A stretch of 64,000 bases of DNA from an uncultured Eubacteriales bacterium (GCA_900545805.1 URAL01000004.1:1-64000); one strand, 5' to 3'. Shown: positions 1 through 8,985, counted from the stretch's first letter. Numbers and translations: made by a program. Notes: generated by a model not told the origin, from the sequence alone.

Positions 1-522
1 CAAAACCGGCACAGCGGGCGACCGATGGTCGCCCCTACGAGTTAAAATCGGTTCCTACCAAGACTGTGGCAATTCGCACCACGGGAAATTGTGCTATATT
101 AGTGCAAAAATTTTGCGCCGCACCCCATTGGCTCCCCTGCGTAAGGGGAGCTGTCAGCGAAGCTGACTGAGGGGTCGCAAAAGGAGGCAACCCCACCGAC
201 TCGTGCGCAAGCGCCCGAGCCACCTCCCCTTACACAGGGGAGGCAAACGCGCCCGACGACTCAGTAGCGCCCCTTGCCTTCCCCTTGCCTTCAAGCAATC
301 GCGCTTGCGCGACGGATGCGGAGGAAATTCAAATCCGTGCGGCGCAGCACCGTAGTGCGAGGCAAAAACGGTTTTCTCCGTACTCTCGATACCGGGCTAC
401 CGCAATAAATGTATCGGAGGCAGCGTCCGTTCGCCACTAAAAAGCGCAGCTTTCGACCGAATATTCATGCTTTTCGGTTTATTATGTTCCTGTCAAATCT
501 ACATAGACAGGAGCATGAAAAA
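1..522. repeat. Gene-free stretch with palindromic intergenic repeats
   Basis: No credible gene is seen here. The stretch is built from short repeats that recur elsewhere in the window. A hairpin of the GGGCGACC/GGTCGCCC type lies at 11-44, a CCCCTGCG/CGCAGGGG-type repeat with an inner GTCAGC/GCTGAC stem at about 127-178, a CCTCCCC/GGGGAGG hairpin at 222-246, and a copy of a 55-60 bp dispersed repeat at 386-443. A promoter for hfq is expected near the end but none is distinct. Confidence 0.7.
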
Positions 523-750
523 ATGCAAAAGACACAGAATTTACAGGACGCATTCCTCAACCAGCTTCGCCGCGAAAAGACAAACATAACGGTGTTTCTC
601 GTAAACGGCTTTCAGCTGCACGGCGTTATCCGCGCCTACGACGGCTTCACCGTCGTGCTCGATTCCGACGGCAGACAGCAGCTTATCTATAAGCACGCTA
701 TATCGACGATAATCCCGCCCAGGCCCGTGGAGCTCGGCGCGAAGGAGTGA
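523..750 (+). CDS. hfq: RNA-binding protein Hfq
   Basis: This is the Sm-fold RNA chaperone that forms hexamers and helps small RNAs pair with mRNAs in the cytoplasm. The 75-residue protein shows the Sm1 region (LRREKTNITVFLVNGFQLHG) and an Sm2-like segment ending in YKHAISTI, where the KH pair that lines the proximal RNA-binding face is visible. The ATG at 523 is preferred over longer in-frame starts because AGGAG at 509-513 lies 9 nt upstream and the family normally starts about here. The C-terminal tail is short, as in other Bacillota. In many genomes hfq follows miaA; what lies upstream is outside this window. Its stop codon overlaps the proposed GTG start of the next gene. Confidence 0.95.
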   Translation: MQKTQNLQDAFLNQLRREKTNITVFLVNGFQLHGVIRAYDGFTVVLDSDGRQQLIYKHAISTIIPPRPVELGAKE

Positions 751-1589
751 AAAAGGACGCGTCATATCTGCGGTACGCGGCCTGCGCCGTGTTCCTCGCG
801 GCGGCGGCTTGGATGCTCGCGTTTTTTGCCTTGTGCGAGCAGTCGCCGAAAACGGTTGCCGCCGAGAGGACCGGCGTTACCCTCAGCGTTATTGCCGAGG
901 GTACGGTGTGGCGCGACGAGACTGTCATCGTGTGCGATGACGAAAACGCGTACCTTGCGCACAAAACCGGCGACACGGTCTCCGGCGGAGCTGTCGTCGC
1001 CGTGCCGGAGGATATGCAGGACGCTTATTTCGAGCACCTTGCCCTCTCCGGCGGAGCAGCTCCCGACAGGATCGAGATGCGCAGCCTCGTCTACGCGCCG
1101 CAAGGCGGCATTTTCAGCACCTTCGTTGACGGGCTTGAGGGCGCATCGTGCGAGGATATATGCTCGGCCGAGCCGTTTATCCCGCAGGGCGCCGTGGGGA
1201 AAATAGTCTCGGGCGGCTGGTATTTCATTGCCGACACGCCCGAATACGGCAGATTTCGCGCAGGGCAGAGCGTTTTCCTTTCGCTGCCGGACGAGTGCGA
1301 GGCGACGGTCGTCTCCGCCGGGGACGGCAGGCTCGTTCTGCGCTGCCGCGCAGGTCTTGAGGACGTTTTGAACACGCGCCGCACATCGTTTAAAATAACG
1401 CTCTCCGAGACGCAGGGGATAAGGATCCCCGAAAAGGCGCTGCACCGCGACGAAAACGGCACGTTTGTTTATGTTCTGCGCGCAGGGCTTGCCGAGCGCT
1501 GCGACGTCGAGATCATCCAGGCCTGCGATGGCTATTGCCTTGCAAAAGAGGCTGAAATAAGAGAAAATATGCAGATAGTTTTGGATTAG
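747..1589 (+). CDS. HlyD-like membrane-anchored protein
   Basis: A 280-residue protein with one N-terminal membrane segment (about residues 9-28, alanine-rich), then an extracytoplasmic region resembling the HlyD/RND membrane-fusion fold. It has a short lipoyl-like beta segment around residues 55-85 (AHKTGDTVSGGAVV) and a beta-barrel-like part ending in IPEKALHRDENGTFVYVL, typical of adaptor proteins. No transporter partner is adjacent. The proposed GTG start overlaps the hfq stop, but the AAGGAG just upstream has no spacing to it, so the true start could be a little downstream. The position between hfq and the division cluster recalls uncharacterised HlyD-like proteins beside yggS-sepF in Clostridia; that recollection is from memory. 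Function is unknown. Confidence 0.65.
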   Translation: MKKDASYLRYAACAVFLAAAAWMLAFFALCEQSPKTVAAERTGVTLSVIAEGTVWRDETVIVCDDENAYLAHKTGDTVSGGAVVAVPEDMQDAYFEHLALSGGAAPDRIEMRSLVYAPQGGIFSTFVDGLEGASCEDICSAEPFIPQGAVGKIVSGGWYFIADTPEYGRFRAGQSVFLSLPDECEATVVSAGDGRLVLRCRAGLEDVLNTRRTSFKITLSETQGIRIPEKALHRDENGTFVYVLRAGLAERCDVEIIQACDGYCLAKEAEIRENMQIVLD

Positions 1590-1855
1590 ATTTTAGACCA
1601 ATATAAAAAGCAGAGAAAAACATGCTGACGGGAGTCGAACACCTGCCGCCTGTCAGCCACAAAAACAAAAATTCAAATGCTGACAGGTGCTTTCAGTTTT
1701 GCGCGTGAAAAAATGCGACCAGGCAAACCGAAAGGCTGAGAGGAATACTTTGTGTATTTCCGAAGACTTTCGGGCAGCATTGGCGTATTTTGGCCGCGCA
1801 AAACCGGCAGGAGCGTCGACGACCGTCAGCAGAACAAAAAAAGCTGGGATAAAAA
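1590..1855. other. Intergenic region before yggS with stem-loops
   Basis: It contains a 9-bp inverted repeat, CCTGTCAGC at 1649-1657 and GCTGACAGG at 1679-1687, with a 21-nt loop. A second small hairpin (CCGAAG/TTTCGG-like) lies near 1760. A segment reading like the T-arm of a tRNA lies near 1630 on the minus strand, but no cloverleaf can be built around it. No riboswitch class could be assigned. Confidence 0.4.
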
Positions 1856-2554
1856 ATGAGTAACAGTATCACGGAAAACGTAAAAGCAGTAAAGCGGCGC
1901 GTGGCGGCCGCCGCCGTCAGGAGCGGCAGAGCGCCGGAGGAGGTGCGTCTTTGCGCGGCGACGAAAATGAACGACGCTTTGCGCGTGCGCGAGGCGATCG
2001 AGGCCGGAGTGGATATCTGCGGCGAAAACCGTGTGCAGGAGCTGACCGAAAAGCTCGGGCAGGGCGCGTACACCGGCTGCCCTCTGCACTTCATCGGCCA
2101 TTTGCAGAAAAATAAGGTAAAATATCTTATCGGAAGGGTGCAGCTTATCGAATCTGTCGACTGTATGGAGCTTCTTGAGGCTATTGATAAAAAGGCTGAA
2201 AGCATGGGTCTTGTCCAGGATGTGCTGCTGGAGGTGAACATCGGCGGCGAGGCGGCGAAGTCCGGCTTTGCGCCCGATAAGCTTGAGCAGTACCTGCCTC
2301 AGATGGGGCGATTTTCCGCTGTCAGGGTGCGCGGATTGATGGCGATACCCCCGATCTGCGAAAAAACGGAAGAGATTCGCCCATATTTTCGCTCAATGAA
2401 GCAGCTTTTTGTTGACATCGGAGCAAAAAAATACGATAATGTCTCCATGGACTTTCTGTCCATGGGCATGAGCGCGGATTTTGAGACCGCGATAGAGGAA
2501 GGCGCGAACATCGTCCGCGTCGGCACCGGCATTTTCGGAGCAAGACACTACTAG
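1856..2554 (+). CDS. yggS: YggS/PLPBP pyridoxal phosphate homeostasis protein
   Basis: A PLP-binding protein of the alanine-racemase-like TIM-barrel family (COG0325). It buffers free pyridoxal phosphate and affects amino acid and keto acid balance, with no known racemase activity. The 232-residue length is typical. The PLP lysine is in the N-terminal ATK segment, followed by GENRVQEL, and the family signature near the C-terminus reads SMGMSADFETAIEEGANIVR, ending in RVGTGIFG. It heads the conserved Gram-positive cluster yggS-sepF-divIVA. The 33-nt gap to sepF suggests co-transcription. Confidence 0.95.
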   Translation: MSNSITENVKAVKRRVAAAAVRSGRAPEEVRLCAATKMNDALRVREAIEAGVDICGENRVQELTEKLGQGAYTGCPLHFIGHLQKNKVKYLIGRVQLIESVDCMELLEAIDKKAESMGLVQDVLLEVNIGGEAAKSGFAPDKLEQYLPQMGRFSAVRVRGLMAIPPICEKTEEIRPYFRSMKQLFVDIGAKKYDNVSMDFLSMGMSADFETAIEEGANIVRVGTGIFGARHY

Positions 2555-2587
2555 GCAAAATACTACCGGCATAAAGGAGGTTGTGCA

Positions 2588-3070
2588 ATGGCCTGGCTTG
2601 ACAATATTCGCAACGCTATGCACCCTTATGATGATGATTATATAGAAAACGAAGAGCGCGCCGCCGAGGAGGAGCTCGGTCAGGAGTCTGAGGCCCCCGA
2701 CCGGGACGGCTTTGAGGAAAAGCAGCCGCGGCCCGTTTTTTCAAAACGCGAGCCCAGGCCCCAGGCGAGCTACTCCGCCCCCGCGCAGGAAAAGCAGAAG
2801 ATGAAGCTCAAATTCGTGCGCCCCGAGCAGTTTGACGAGGCGGCCGAGATAGCCGACAGCCTTCGCGCCCGTCAGGCGGTGCTCATGAATCTTGAGATGA
2901 CCGAAACGGAAACCGCGCGCAGACTGCTTGACTTTTTGTCCGGCGCGGCGTATGCTCTCGGCGGCAGGGTCATGCGCGTTTCCGCGCAGGCTTATATAAT
3001 CGCCCCCACGAATGTCGATCTCGTCGGCGACGCGGTCGCCGATTTCGAGAGCGCAGGGCTTTATTTTTGA
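2588..3070 (+). CDS. sepF: Cell division protein SepF
   Basis: Cytoplasmic FtsZ-binding and membrane-binding protein that tethers and bundles FtsZ filaments at the septum. The 160-residue protein has an N-terminal amphipathic helix (MAWLDNIRNAM), a long acidic and proline-rich linker (about residues 15-75) and the C-terminal SepF core containing RRLLDFLSGAAYALGG and a terminal VDLVGD-type strand. An AAGGAGG site lies 9 nt upstream of the ATG. Neighbours yggS and divIVA support the call. The usual ylmG and ylmH genes are missing between sepF and divIVA. Confidence 0.95.
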   Translation: MAWLDNIRNAMHPYDDDYIENEERAAEEELGQESEAPDRDGFEEKQPRPVFSKREPRPQASYSAPAQEKQKMKLKFVRPEQFDEAAEIADSLRARQAVLMNLEMTETETARRLLDFLSGAAYALGGRVMRVSAQAYIIAPTNVDLVGDAVADFESAGLYF

Positions 3071-3080
3071 TAAGAAGAAA

Positions 3081-3117
3081 TAGCCGTCAAAAATGTCCGG
3101 CACGGACTTTTTGATGC
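3081..3117. repeat. Partial copy of a structured intergenic repeat (hairpin)
   Basis: The TAGCCGTCAAAAATGTCC...GGACTTTTTGA hairpin matches hairpin 2 of the multi-hairpin repeat at 10405-10594 and 52883-53067. It lies between sepF and divIVA and could act as a weak terminator or processing site. Confidence 0.55.
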
Positions 3118-3154
3118 ATCAAGACCAGCAAGTACTGAAAGGTGGATTTTAGAT

Positions 3155-3736
3155 ATGACTACTCCTCAGGAGATCCGTGAAAAGAGCTTTGACAAGGCCA
3201 GAAGCATGTTCGGCGGTTACGATATGGCGACCATCGACGAGTATCTTGACGAGCTGGCAAACGATTTCGAGGCTATGCAGAAGGAGAACCTTGTTCTCAA
3301 GAGCAAGATGAAGGTGCTTGTTGACAAGATCGAAGAGTACCGCACGAACGAGAGCGCCCTGAATCAGGCCATCCTCTCGGCACAGAAGCTCAGCGTCCAG
3401 ATCGAAAACGACGCGAGAACGCGCAGCGCGAACATCGTCGCCGAGGCCGAGGCCAAGGCAGCGGCTCTGCTGGGCAATATAGACGACAGGATCGCCCAGG
3501 AGGAATCCCGCCTTCAGGCCGCCAAGCTCAGCTCGGCGAAGTTCTTTGACAGCGCCCGTGAGCTTTGCCAGAAGCAGCTTCAGACGCTCGATACCATCAT
3601 GAAGGCCACAGGCAGCGAGGCCGTAAAGCCCGAGGCCATACGAATACCGAAGGAGCAGCCCGCTCCCGTTTCCGAACCCACTCCCGCGGATTCCGGCAAC
3701 ACTCAGGTATTCAACTTTATAAAAGACGAGATCTGA
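3155..3736 (+). CDS. divIVA: DivIVA-domain protein
   Basis: A polar or septal coiled-coil protein that recognises negatively curved membrane and recruits division or growth factors. The 193-residue product has the N-terminal DivIVA domain (residues 1-60) with the typical FxxARSMFGGYD and VDEYLDEL-like elements (here IDEYLDELANDF). A long coiled coil (about 45-150) and a disordered, proline-rich C-terminal tail follow. An AAGGTGG site precedes the ATG. It closes the yggS-sepF-divIVA cluster and is followed by an intrinsic terminator. Confidence 0.92.
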   Translation: MTTPQEIREKSFDKARSMFGGYDMATIDEYLDELANDFEAMQKENLVLKSKMKVLVDKIEEYRTNESALNQAILSAQKLSVQIENDARTRSANIVAEAEAKAAALLGNIDDRIAQEESRLQAAKLSSAKFFDSARELCQKQLQTLDTIMKATGSEAVKPEAIRIPKEQPAPVSEPTPADSGNTQVFNFIKDEI

Positions 3737-3790
3737 GTTTTTGCCGAAGCGAACGCTTCGGCTGTCGGTATTTGTATTATCGGCGAGTTC

Positions 3791-3830
3791 AAAGGCGTGC
3801 GGAAACACCGGCACGCCTTTTTATTTTTCC
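3791..3830 (+). terminator. Intrinsic terminator after divIVA
   Basis: Stem AAAGGCGTGC (3791-3800) pairs with GCACGCCTTT (3811-3820), followed by a T-rich run. A second stem without a T run (GCCGAAGC/GCTTCGGC, 3743-3762) lies just before it. Confidence 0.8.
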
Positions 3831-4275
3831 ATTTGGAAAAAATAAAATTAATAATGAATAGTGAATAATTAAGGTGTGCGCAGAGCGCACGGATTTGAAT
3901 AGGCAACCCCACCGGCTCGGCTTACGCCGACCCACCTCCCCTTACACAGGGGAGGCAGCGCACCAATTGGCGCCCCTGCGTAAGGGGAGCTGTCAGCGAA
4001 GCTGACTGAGGGGTCGCTGTATGCAGCAGTTGTTCTGATTTGGTGCAAAAATTACGTCGGCACCCTTGCCTTCCCCTTGAGGGGAAGGTGTCGGCGGAGC
4101 CGACGGATGAGGTGAAATTTGATCCGTGCGCCAACGGCGCACACATATAGCTATCAGCTGTCCGCTATCATCTAACACAAGCTAACTGTGGTTTCCGCCG
4201 GAGCTTCCGGTCGGGACACCGACATAACCGTATAGGTACAGACTAAATTCGCAACTAAAAATGGAGGATAAATTT
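3831..4275. repeat. Repeat-filled leader region of ileS
   Basis: Contains a CCTCCCC/GGGGAGG hairpin (3931-3957), a CCCCTGCG-type palindromic repeat (3966-4018), a CCTTCCCCT/AGGGGAAGG repeat with an inner GTCGGC/GCCGAC stem (4069-4118), and one copy of the 55-60 bp dispersed repeat (4204-4260). The last abuts the ileS ribosome-binding site. No T-box elements (such as the conserved TGGNACCGCG sequence) are visible, although ileS in Bacillota often has one. Confidence 0.6.
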
Positions 4276-7074
4276 ATGGCACAGAAGTATGACGCAACAC
4301 TCAATCTCCCGAAGACCGAGTTCCCGATGCGTGCGGGACTGCCCAAGCGCGAGCCCGAGATGCTCAGACGTTGGGAAGAGATGGATATCTACGGCGAGAT
4401 GCTTAAAAAGAACGAGGGCAAGCCCCTGTTCAACCTTCACGACGGCCCTCCGTTCTCCAACGGCGCTCTGCACATGGGCCACGCTCTGAACAAATCAATC
4501 AAGGACTTCATTACGCGCACCTACGCAATGCGCGGCTACTATACGCCGTATATCCCCGGCTGGGACAACCACGGCATGCCGATCGAGTCGGCCATCATCA
4601 AGGAGCAGAAATTAAACCATAAAGCCATGAGCGTCGCCGACTTCCGCTCGGCCTGCCACGACTATGCAAATCACTATATCGACGTGCAGCGCGAGGGCTT
4701 CAAGCGCATGGGCGTCATCGGCGACTGGGATCACCCGTACAAGACCATGGACCCCGGCTTTGAGGCGATGGAGACACGCGTTTTCGGCAAGATGTATAAA
4801 AACGGCCATATCTACAAGGGCCTTAAGCCCGTTTACTGGTGCGCCCACGACGAGACCGCGCTGGCCGAGGCCGAGATCGAGTACAAGGATGATCCCTGCA
4901 CGACCGTTTACGTCAAGTTCCCCATGCACGACGACCTGGGCAAGCTGAGCGCTCTGGACAAGTCCAGGCTGTACTTCGTCATCTGGACGACCACCATCTG
5001 GACTCTGCCCGGCAACCTTGCGATTGCTCTGCACCCGTCGGAGAGCTACGTCATCGTCAAGGCTCCCAACGGCGAGATGTACATCATGGCCGAGGCTCTG
5101 ACCGAAAAGGTCATGGGTCTGGGCGGCTTCAAGGACTATGAGATCGTCGAAAAGCACGAGGGTGCGTTCTTCGAGAATATGCTTGCAGACCATCCCTTCC
5201 TGCCCAAGACCAGCCGCCTCGTGCTGGCCGACTACGTCACCATGGACTCCGGCACCGGCTGCGTCCACACCGCCCCCGGCTTCGGTGCAGACGACTATAT
5301 GACCTGCAAGCGCTACGGCATGGAGATGGTCGTTCCCGTCAACGATCAGGGCAAGCACACCGACTACGCCGGAAAGTATGCCGGCATGGGCACCGATGAG
5401 TCTAACCCTGTCATCCTCAACGACATGAAGGAAAGCGGCATGCTCTTCGCGTCCGAGGATATCATCCACAGCTACCCGCACTGCTGGAGATGCAAGCAGC
5501 CGATCATCTTCCGCGCAACTCCGCAGTGGTTCTGCTCGGTAGACTCGTTCAAGGACGAGGCCACCGCCGCGTGCGAGGACGTGCGCTGGATCCCGGCCTG
5601 GGGCAAGGACAGAATGAAAAGCATGATTCTCGAGCGCACCGACTGGTGCATCTCGCGCCAGCGCCGCTGGGGTCTGCCCATTCCCGTTTTCTACTGCGAT
5701 GACTGCTCAAAGCCCGTCTGCACCGACGAGAGCATCGAGTCCGTTGCCGGCATCTACGAAAAAGAGGGCTCGAACGCATGGTTCGAGCACGAAGCGGCAG
5801 AGCTTCTGCCCGAGGGCTTTACCTGCCCGCACTGCGGCGGCAGGCACTTCACCAAAGAGACAGACACCCTTGACGGCTGGTTCGACTCCGGCTCTACCCA
5901 CTACGCGGCGATGGAGCGCGATCAGGGCTTCTGGCCGGCGACGATGTACATCGAGGGCCTTGACCAGTACCGCGGCTGGTTCCAGTCCTCGCTGCTGGTA
6001 GCGGTCGGCGCACTCGGCCGCGGCGCTCCGTTCAAGGAATGCGTCACCCACGGCTGGACGGTTGACGGCGAGGGCAGAGCGATGCACAAGTCCCTCGGCA
6101 ACGGTATGGATCCGGCCGAGATCTTCGATAAGTACGGCGCGGATCTGCTGCGCCTGTGGGCAGGCTCCTCCGACTACCACGTCGATGTGCGCTGCTCGGA
6201 CGAGATCTTCAAGCAGCTTAGCCAGAACTACCTCAAGTTCCGCAACACAGCGCGCTACTGCCTCGGCAATCTCGACGGCTTTGACGCAAACGAGCTCGTC
6301 AGACCCGAGGATATGCAGGAGCTGGACAAGTGGGCGATCACAAGGCTCAACAAGCTCATCGAGAAGACCTTTGCAGCCTACGACGAATACGAGTTCCACG
6401 TCGTGTCGCACCTCATTAACGACTTCTGTGTCGTCGAGCTTTCAAACTTCTACCTTGATATCATCAAGGACAGGCTCTACTGCTCCGGCCGCAACAGCCT
6501 TGAGCGCCGGAGCGCGCAGACAGCGCTGTTCCTGATCCTCGATACCCTGACCAAGATGTTCGCGCCCATCCTCGCCTTCACCTGCGATGAGATCTGGCTC
6601 TCCATGCCCCATCGCGCCGGGGACGATGCGCGCAACGTCGTGCTCAATGAGATGAACAAGCCCTTTGCCGAGTACGCGCTCGACGATTCCGAGATGGCCA
6701 AGTGGGATGCGCTCATCTCCGTGAGAAACAACGTCAACGGCGTTCTCGAAAAGGCACGCGCCGATAAGCGCATCGGCAAGCCGCTCGAGGCCTCCGTGAC
6801 TCTGCGCGCCTCCGGCGAGAGCAAGGCCGTGCTCGACAAGGTATCCGATATGAATCTCAAGGAGCTGCTCATCGTTTCCGAGTGCCTCATCGCCGAGGAC
6901 GACGCGGCGGACGAAGCTGCCGTCACAGCCTCCGGCTCGTACAATCCGGGTCTGACCGTCTCCGTCAGGGAGGCCGCAGGCACGAAGTGCCCGCGCTGCT
7001 GGATGCATTCCGTCGACGCCGACGCCGAGACCGGCCTCTGCCCCCGCTGCAAGGCTGTTTTAGAGGCGAATTAA
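4276..7074 (+). CDS. ileS: Isoleucine-tRNA ligase
   Basis: Charges tRNA-Ile with isoleucine in the cytoplasm (class I synthetase with editing domain). The 932-residue protein shows the HIGH motif as HMGH at residues 66-69, a CP1 editing domain (about 190-400) and the class I signature loop as AMHKS (602-606) in place of KMSKS, a variant I recall from other Clostridia. It ends in a C-terminal zinc ribbon with two CPRC-type pairs (CPRCWMH and CPRCKA), as in the bacterial type. An ATG at 4261 is also open, but GGAGG at 4263-4267 lies 8 nt before the ATG at 4276, so 4276 is the start. Confidence 0.97.
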   Translation: MAQKYDATLNLPKTEFPMRAGLPKREPEMLRRWEEMDIYGEMLKKNEGKPLFNLHDGPPFSNGALHMGHALNKSIKDFITRTYAMRGYYTPYIPGWDNHGMPIESAIIKEQKLNHKAMSVADFRSACHDYANHYIDVQREGFKRMGVIGDWDHPYKTMDPGFEAMETRVFGKMYKNGHIYKGLKPVYWCAHDETALAEAEIEYKDDPCTTVYVKFPMHDDLGKLSALDKSRLYFVIWTTTIWTLPGNLAIALHPSESYVIVKAPNGEMYIMAEALTEKVMGLGGFKDYEIVEKHEGAFFENMLADHPFLPKTSRLVLADYVTMDSGTGCVHTAPGFGADDYMTCKRYGMEMVVPVNDQGKHTDYAGKYAGMGTDESNPVILNDMKESGMLFASEDIIHSYPHCWRCKQPIIFRATPQWFCSVDSFKDEATAACEDVRWIPAWGKDRMKSMILERTDWCISRQRRWGLPIPVFYCDDCSKPVCTDESIESVAGIYEKEGSNAWFEHEAAELLPEGFTCPHCGGRHFTKETDTLDGWFDSGSTHYAAMERDQGFWPATMYIEGLDQYRGWFQSSLLVAVGALGRGAPFKECVTHGWTVDGEGRAMHKSLGNGMDPAEIFDKYGADLLRLWAGSSDYHVDVRCSDEIFKQLSQNYLKFRNTARYCLGNLDGFDANELVRPEDMQELDKWAITRLNKLIEKTFAAYDEYEFHVVSHLINDFCVVELSNFYLDIIKDRLYCSGRNSLERRSAQTALFLILDTLTKMFAPILAFTCDEIWLSMPHRAGDDARNVVLNEMNKPFAEYALDDSEMAKWDALISVRNNVNGVLEKARADKRIGKPLEASVTLRASGESKAVLDKVSDMNLKELLIVSECLIAEDDAADEAAVTASGSYNPGLTVSVREAAGTKCPRCWMHSVDADAETGLCPRCKAVLEAN

Positions 7075-7632
7075 GGCTCCTGCGAATACGGTTTTTGCGT
7101 CAGCCCGGTGTCGAGAGTGCCGAGGAAACCGGTTTTGCATCGCACTACAGTACTGCACTGCAACCGTGTAGGGAACTTATCTTGCCTGTTCTGCTTCTTA
7201 AAACCATGTCCGAACTAAAATCCATAGCGTAGGGGCGGGCATTGCCCGCCCGTTTTCTTATGTTTTGTTCCGCAGTCACCGCTTGGGCTGACGCAATAAA
7301 TGTATCGATGCAATTTTAAAAACCGCACTGTCTTTTTTGCTTTTGTTTTTAATCATAGTTCCGACCATGCGGGCGAGCAATGCTCGCCCCTACGAGGTAA
7401 CATAGGTTACGACCAAGCCCGTCACAAGCGGAATGGGCAAGATAAGTTCCCTACAGGGTGCAGGCAAACACAATTTGCTGTCAGCTCTCAAGCCCTTTTG
7501 TGAGGCAAAGCCGAACAAAAGGGCTTGACATTTATCTGAAATCCGATATAATGTTATGGTCTGCCGGTATGTGCAGACTATCCTTGCTCCCGACGAGATC
7601 GGGGGCCAAAAGACCAGAAGGAGGTGCAAACC
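7075..7632. repeat. Gene-free stretch with repeats; leader of rpsF
   Basis: Holds a GTTCCCTACA-type repeat in inverted orientation (7166-7196) and again in direct orientation (7424-7455), two GGGGCGGGC/GCCCGCCC-type hairpins (7229-7258, 7369-7398) and a degenerate 55-bp dispersed repeat (7271-7321). A TTGACA box at about 7526-7531 with TATAAT-like TATAATG about 17 nt downstream (near 7547) is a likely promoter for rpsF-ssb-rpsR. A short stem (CTTGCTCCCGAC/GATCGGGGGC) follows before the rpsF ribosome-binding site. Confidence 0.55.
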
Positions 7633-7929
7633 ATGGCAAAAGCAACTGAGAAGTACGAAGTAATGTACATCATCAACCCGAACTTCACCGAGGAGCAGAC
7701 CGCTGCCGTCGTTGAGAAGTTCAAGGCGCTCGTTGAGGCTCATGGTACCCTGGATGAACTGGAGGAGATGGGTAAGCGCAAGCTCGCTTACGAGATCAAC
7801 TACATTTCTGAAGGCTACTATGTGCTGATGAAGTTCACCAGCGGCGCGGATTTCCCCGCAGAGCTGGACCGTATCCTCGGCATCACCGACGGCATCATGC
7901 GTCGCCTGATCACCCTGCGTGCTGAGTAA
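7633..7929 (+). CDS. rpsF: 30S ribosomal protein S6
   Basis: Small-subunit ribosomal protein that binds with S18 on the platform of the 30S subunit. The 98-residue product has the typical S6 features: an N-terminal YEVMYIINP strand, a LGKRKLAYEI-like segment (here MGKRKLAYEINYISEGYYV) and the terminal MRRLITLRAE. A GTG three codons upstream is open, but AGGAGG lies at the right distance for the ATG at 7633. It is first in the conserved rpsF-ssb-rpsR operon, with 11 nt to ssb. Confidence 0.96.
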   Translation: MAKATEKYEVMYIINPNFTEEQTAAVVEKFKALVEAHGTLDELEEMGKRKLAYEINYISEGYYVLMKFTSGADFPAELDRILGITDGIMRRLITLRAE

Positions 7930-7940
7930 GGAGACGAGTT

Positions 7941-8387
7941 ATGCTTAATCACATCACGATTATGGGCCGCCTGACCCGCGACCCGGAGCTGAGATACACT
8001 CAGTCGCAGACTCCCGTCGCATCGTTCACCCTTGCCGTTGACCGCGATTTCGGCGGCCGTGACGGCGGCGAAAAGCAGACCGATTTTATCGACTGCGTCG
8101 CATGGCGCTCTACCGCTGAGTTTGTCAGCAAGTACTTCGCCAAGGGCAGCATGGCTGTCGTTTCCGGCAGACTGCAGATCCGCGACTGGACTGACCGCGA
8201 GGGCGGCAAGCGCCGCAGCGCAGAGGTCGTTGTCGACAACATGTATTTCGGCGAAAGCAAGCGCCGCGAAGGCGGCGACATGCGCGGTGAGCCCCGTCAT
8301 GCTTCAAGCTACGACGCTCCGAGCCCCTCGTCGGGCGCGTCGGCGTTTTCCGAGCTTGGCGACGATGACGGCGAACTGCCGTTTTAA
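7941..8387 (+). CDS. ssb: Single-stranded DNA-binding protein
   Basis: Binds and protects single-stranded DNA at replication forks and recruits repair proteins. The 148-residue protein has an N-terminal OB fold (about 1-105; MLNHITIMGRLTRDPELRYT, then FIDCVAWRSTAEF), a short flexible glycine/serine-rich linker and the acidic C-terminal tip DDDGELPF used for partner binding. It sits between rpsF and rpsR, the usual arrangement. AAGGAG precedes the ATG. Confidence 0.97.
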   Translation: MLNHITIMGRLTRDPELRYTQSQTPVASFTLAVDRDFGGRDGGEKQTDFIDCVAWRSTAEFVSKYFAKGSMAVVSGRLQIRDWTDREGGKRRSAEVVVDNMYFGESKRREGGDMRGEPRHASSYDAPSPSSGASAFSELGDDDGELPF

Positions 8388-8411
8388 AAATAATATAGGA
8401 GGATACAGCTA

Positions 8412-8651
8412 ATGGCTTTCGATAAAAATAATCCCAAGAACCGCAAGCGCAGAAAAGTCTGCCAGTTTTGCGTGGATAAGGCCACCGGCATCGACTATAA
8501 GGATACCGCAAAGCTCCGCCGCTTCATGTCCGAGCGCAGCAAGATCCTTCCCCGTCGTACCACCGGTACCTGCGCAATGCATCAGCGCCAGCTCACCGAG
8601 GCTATCAAGAGAGCCCGTCAGATCGCTCTCCTGCCCTATGTGACCGACTGA
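8412..8651 (+). CDS. rpsR: 30S ribosomal protein S18
   Basis: Partner of S6 on the 30S platform. The 79-residue protein carries the family core: an N-terminal KVCQFC segment, DYKDTAKLRRFMSERSKILP, and the RRTTGTCAMHQRQL signature that binds 16S rRNA. The KVCQFC and TGTCAMH cysteines suggest a zinc-binding (C+) form. It is last in the rpsF-ssb-rpsR operon and a strong terminator follows. Confidence 0.97.
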   Translation: MAFDKNNPKNRKRRKVCQFCVDKATGIDYKDTAKLRRFMSERSKILPRRTTGTCAMHQRQLTEAIKRARQIALLPYVTD

Positions 8652-8663
8652 TAATAAAGCTCA

Positions 8664-8697
8664 AAGCTCCCGCTTCGAAAGAAGCGGGAGCTTTTTT
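8664..8697 (+). terminator. Intrinsic terminator after rpsR
   Basis: Perfect 13-bp stem AAGCTCCCGCTTC / GAAGCGGGAGCTT with a GAAA loop and a run of T. Confidence 0.95.
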
Positions 8698-8699
8698 AC

Positions 8700-8985
8700 C
8701 TAATGCGTACAGTTGATTTTGCGGTATCCCGACCGGAGGGCGCGGAAAAAACCTTTACAAGCGGAACGGGCAAGAGAAGTTCCCTACAAATCTTATTTCA
8801 TGTTCCAATCATGTCCGTAGGGGCGACCATCGGTCGCCCGCCGTGCCGGTTTTGCCGGCAGGTGCGACACCGGGCACCGGCACTAAACGTATCCGCAGGT
8901 GCGTCCGTTCGCCTTTAAAAATACACAAAACGGGCGGCGCGGAGAAAAAAATTTTGTAAGAAACGATAAAAAGCGAAAAAAGCGC
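8700..8985. repeat. Repeat-rich spacer before the met promoter
   Basis: Contains a GTTCCCTACA-type repeat (8758-8789), a GGGGCGACC/GGTCGCCC hairpin (8817-8848) and a well-conserved copy of the 55-60 bp dispersed repeat (8864-8921). No gene is seen. Confidence 0.6.

Noticed and set aside
1620..1760. tRNA or tmRNA-like 3' end (GTTCGACTCCC on the minus strand) and a c-di-GMP riboswitch-like AGGCAAACCGAAAGG
   Set aside because: No acceptor, D or anticodon stems can be formed around the first, and the conserved remainder of the GEMM class is missing for the second.
4261..4275. Five-codon longer start of ileS
   Set aside because: The ATG at 4261 overlaps the GGAGG that serves the ATG at 4276.
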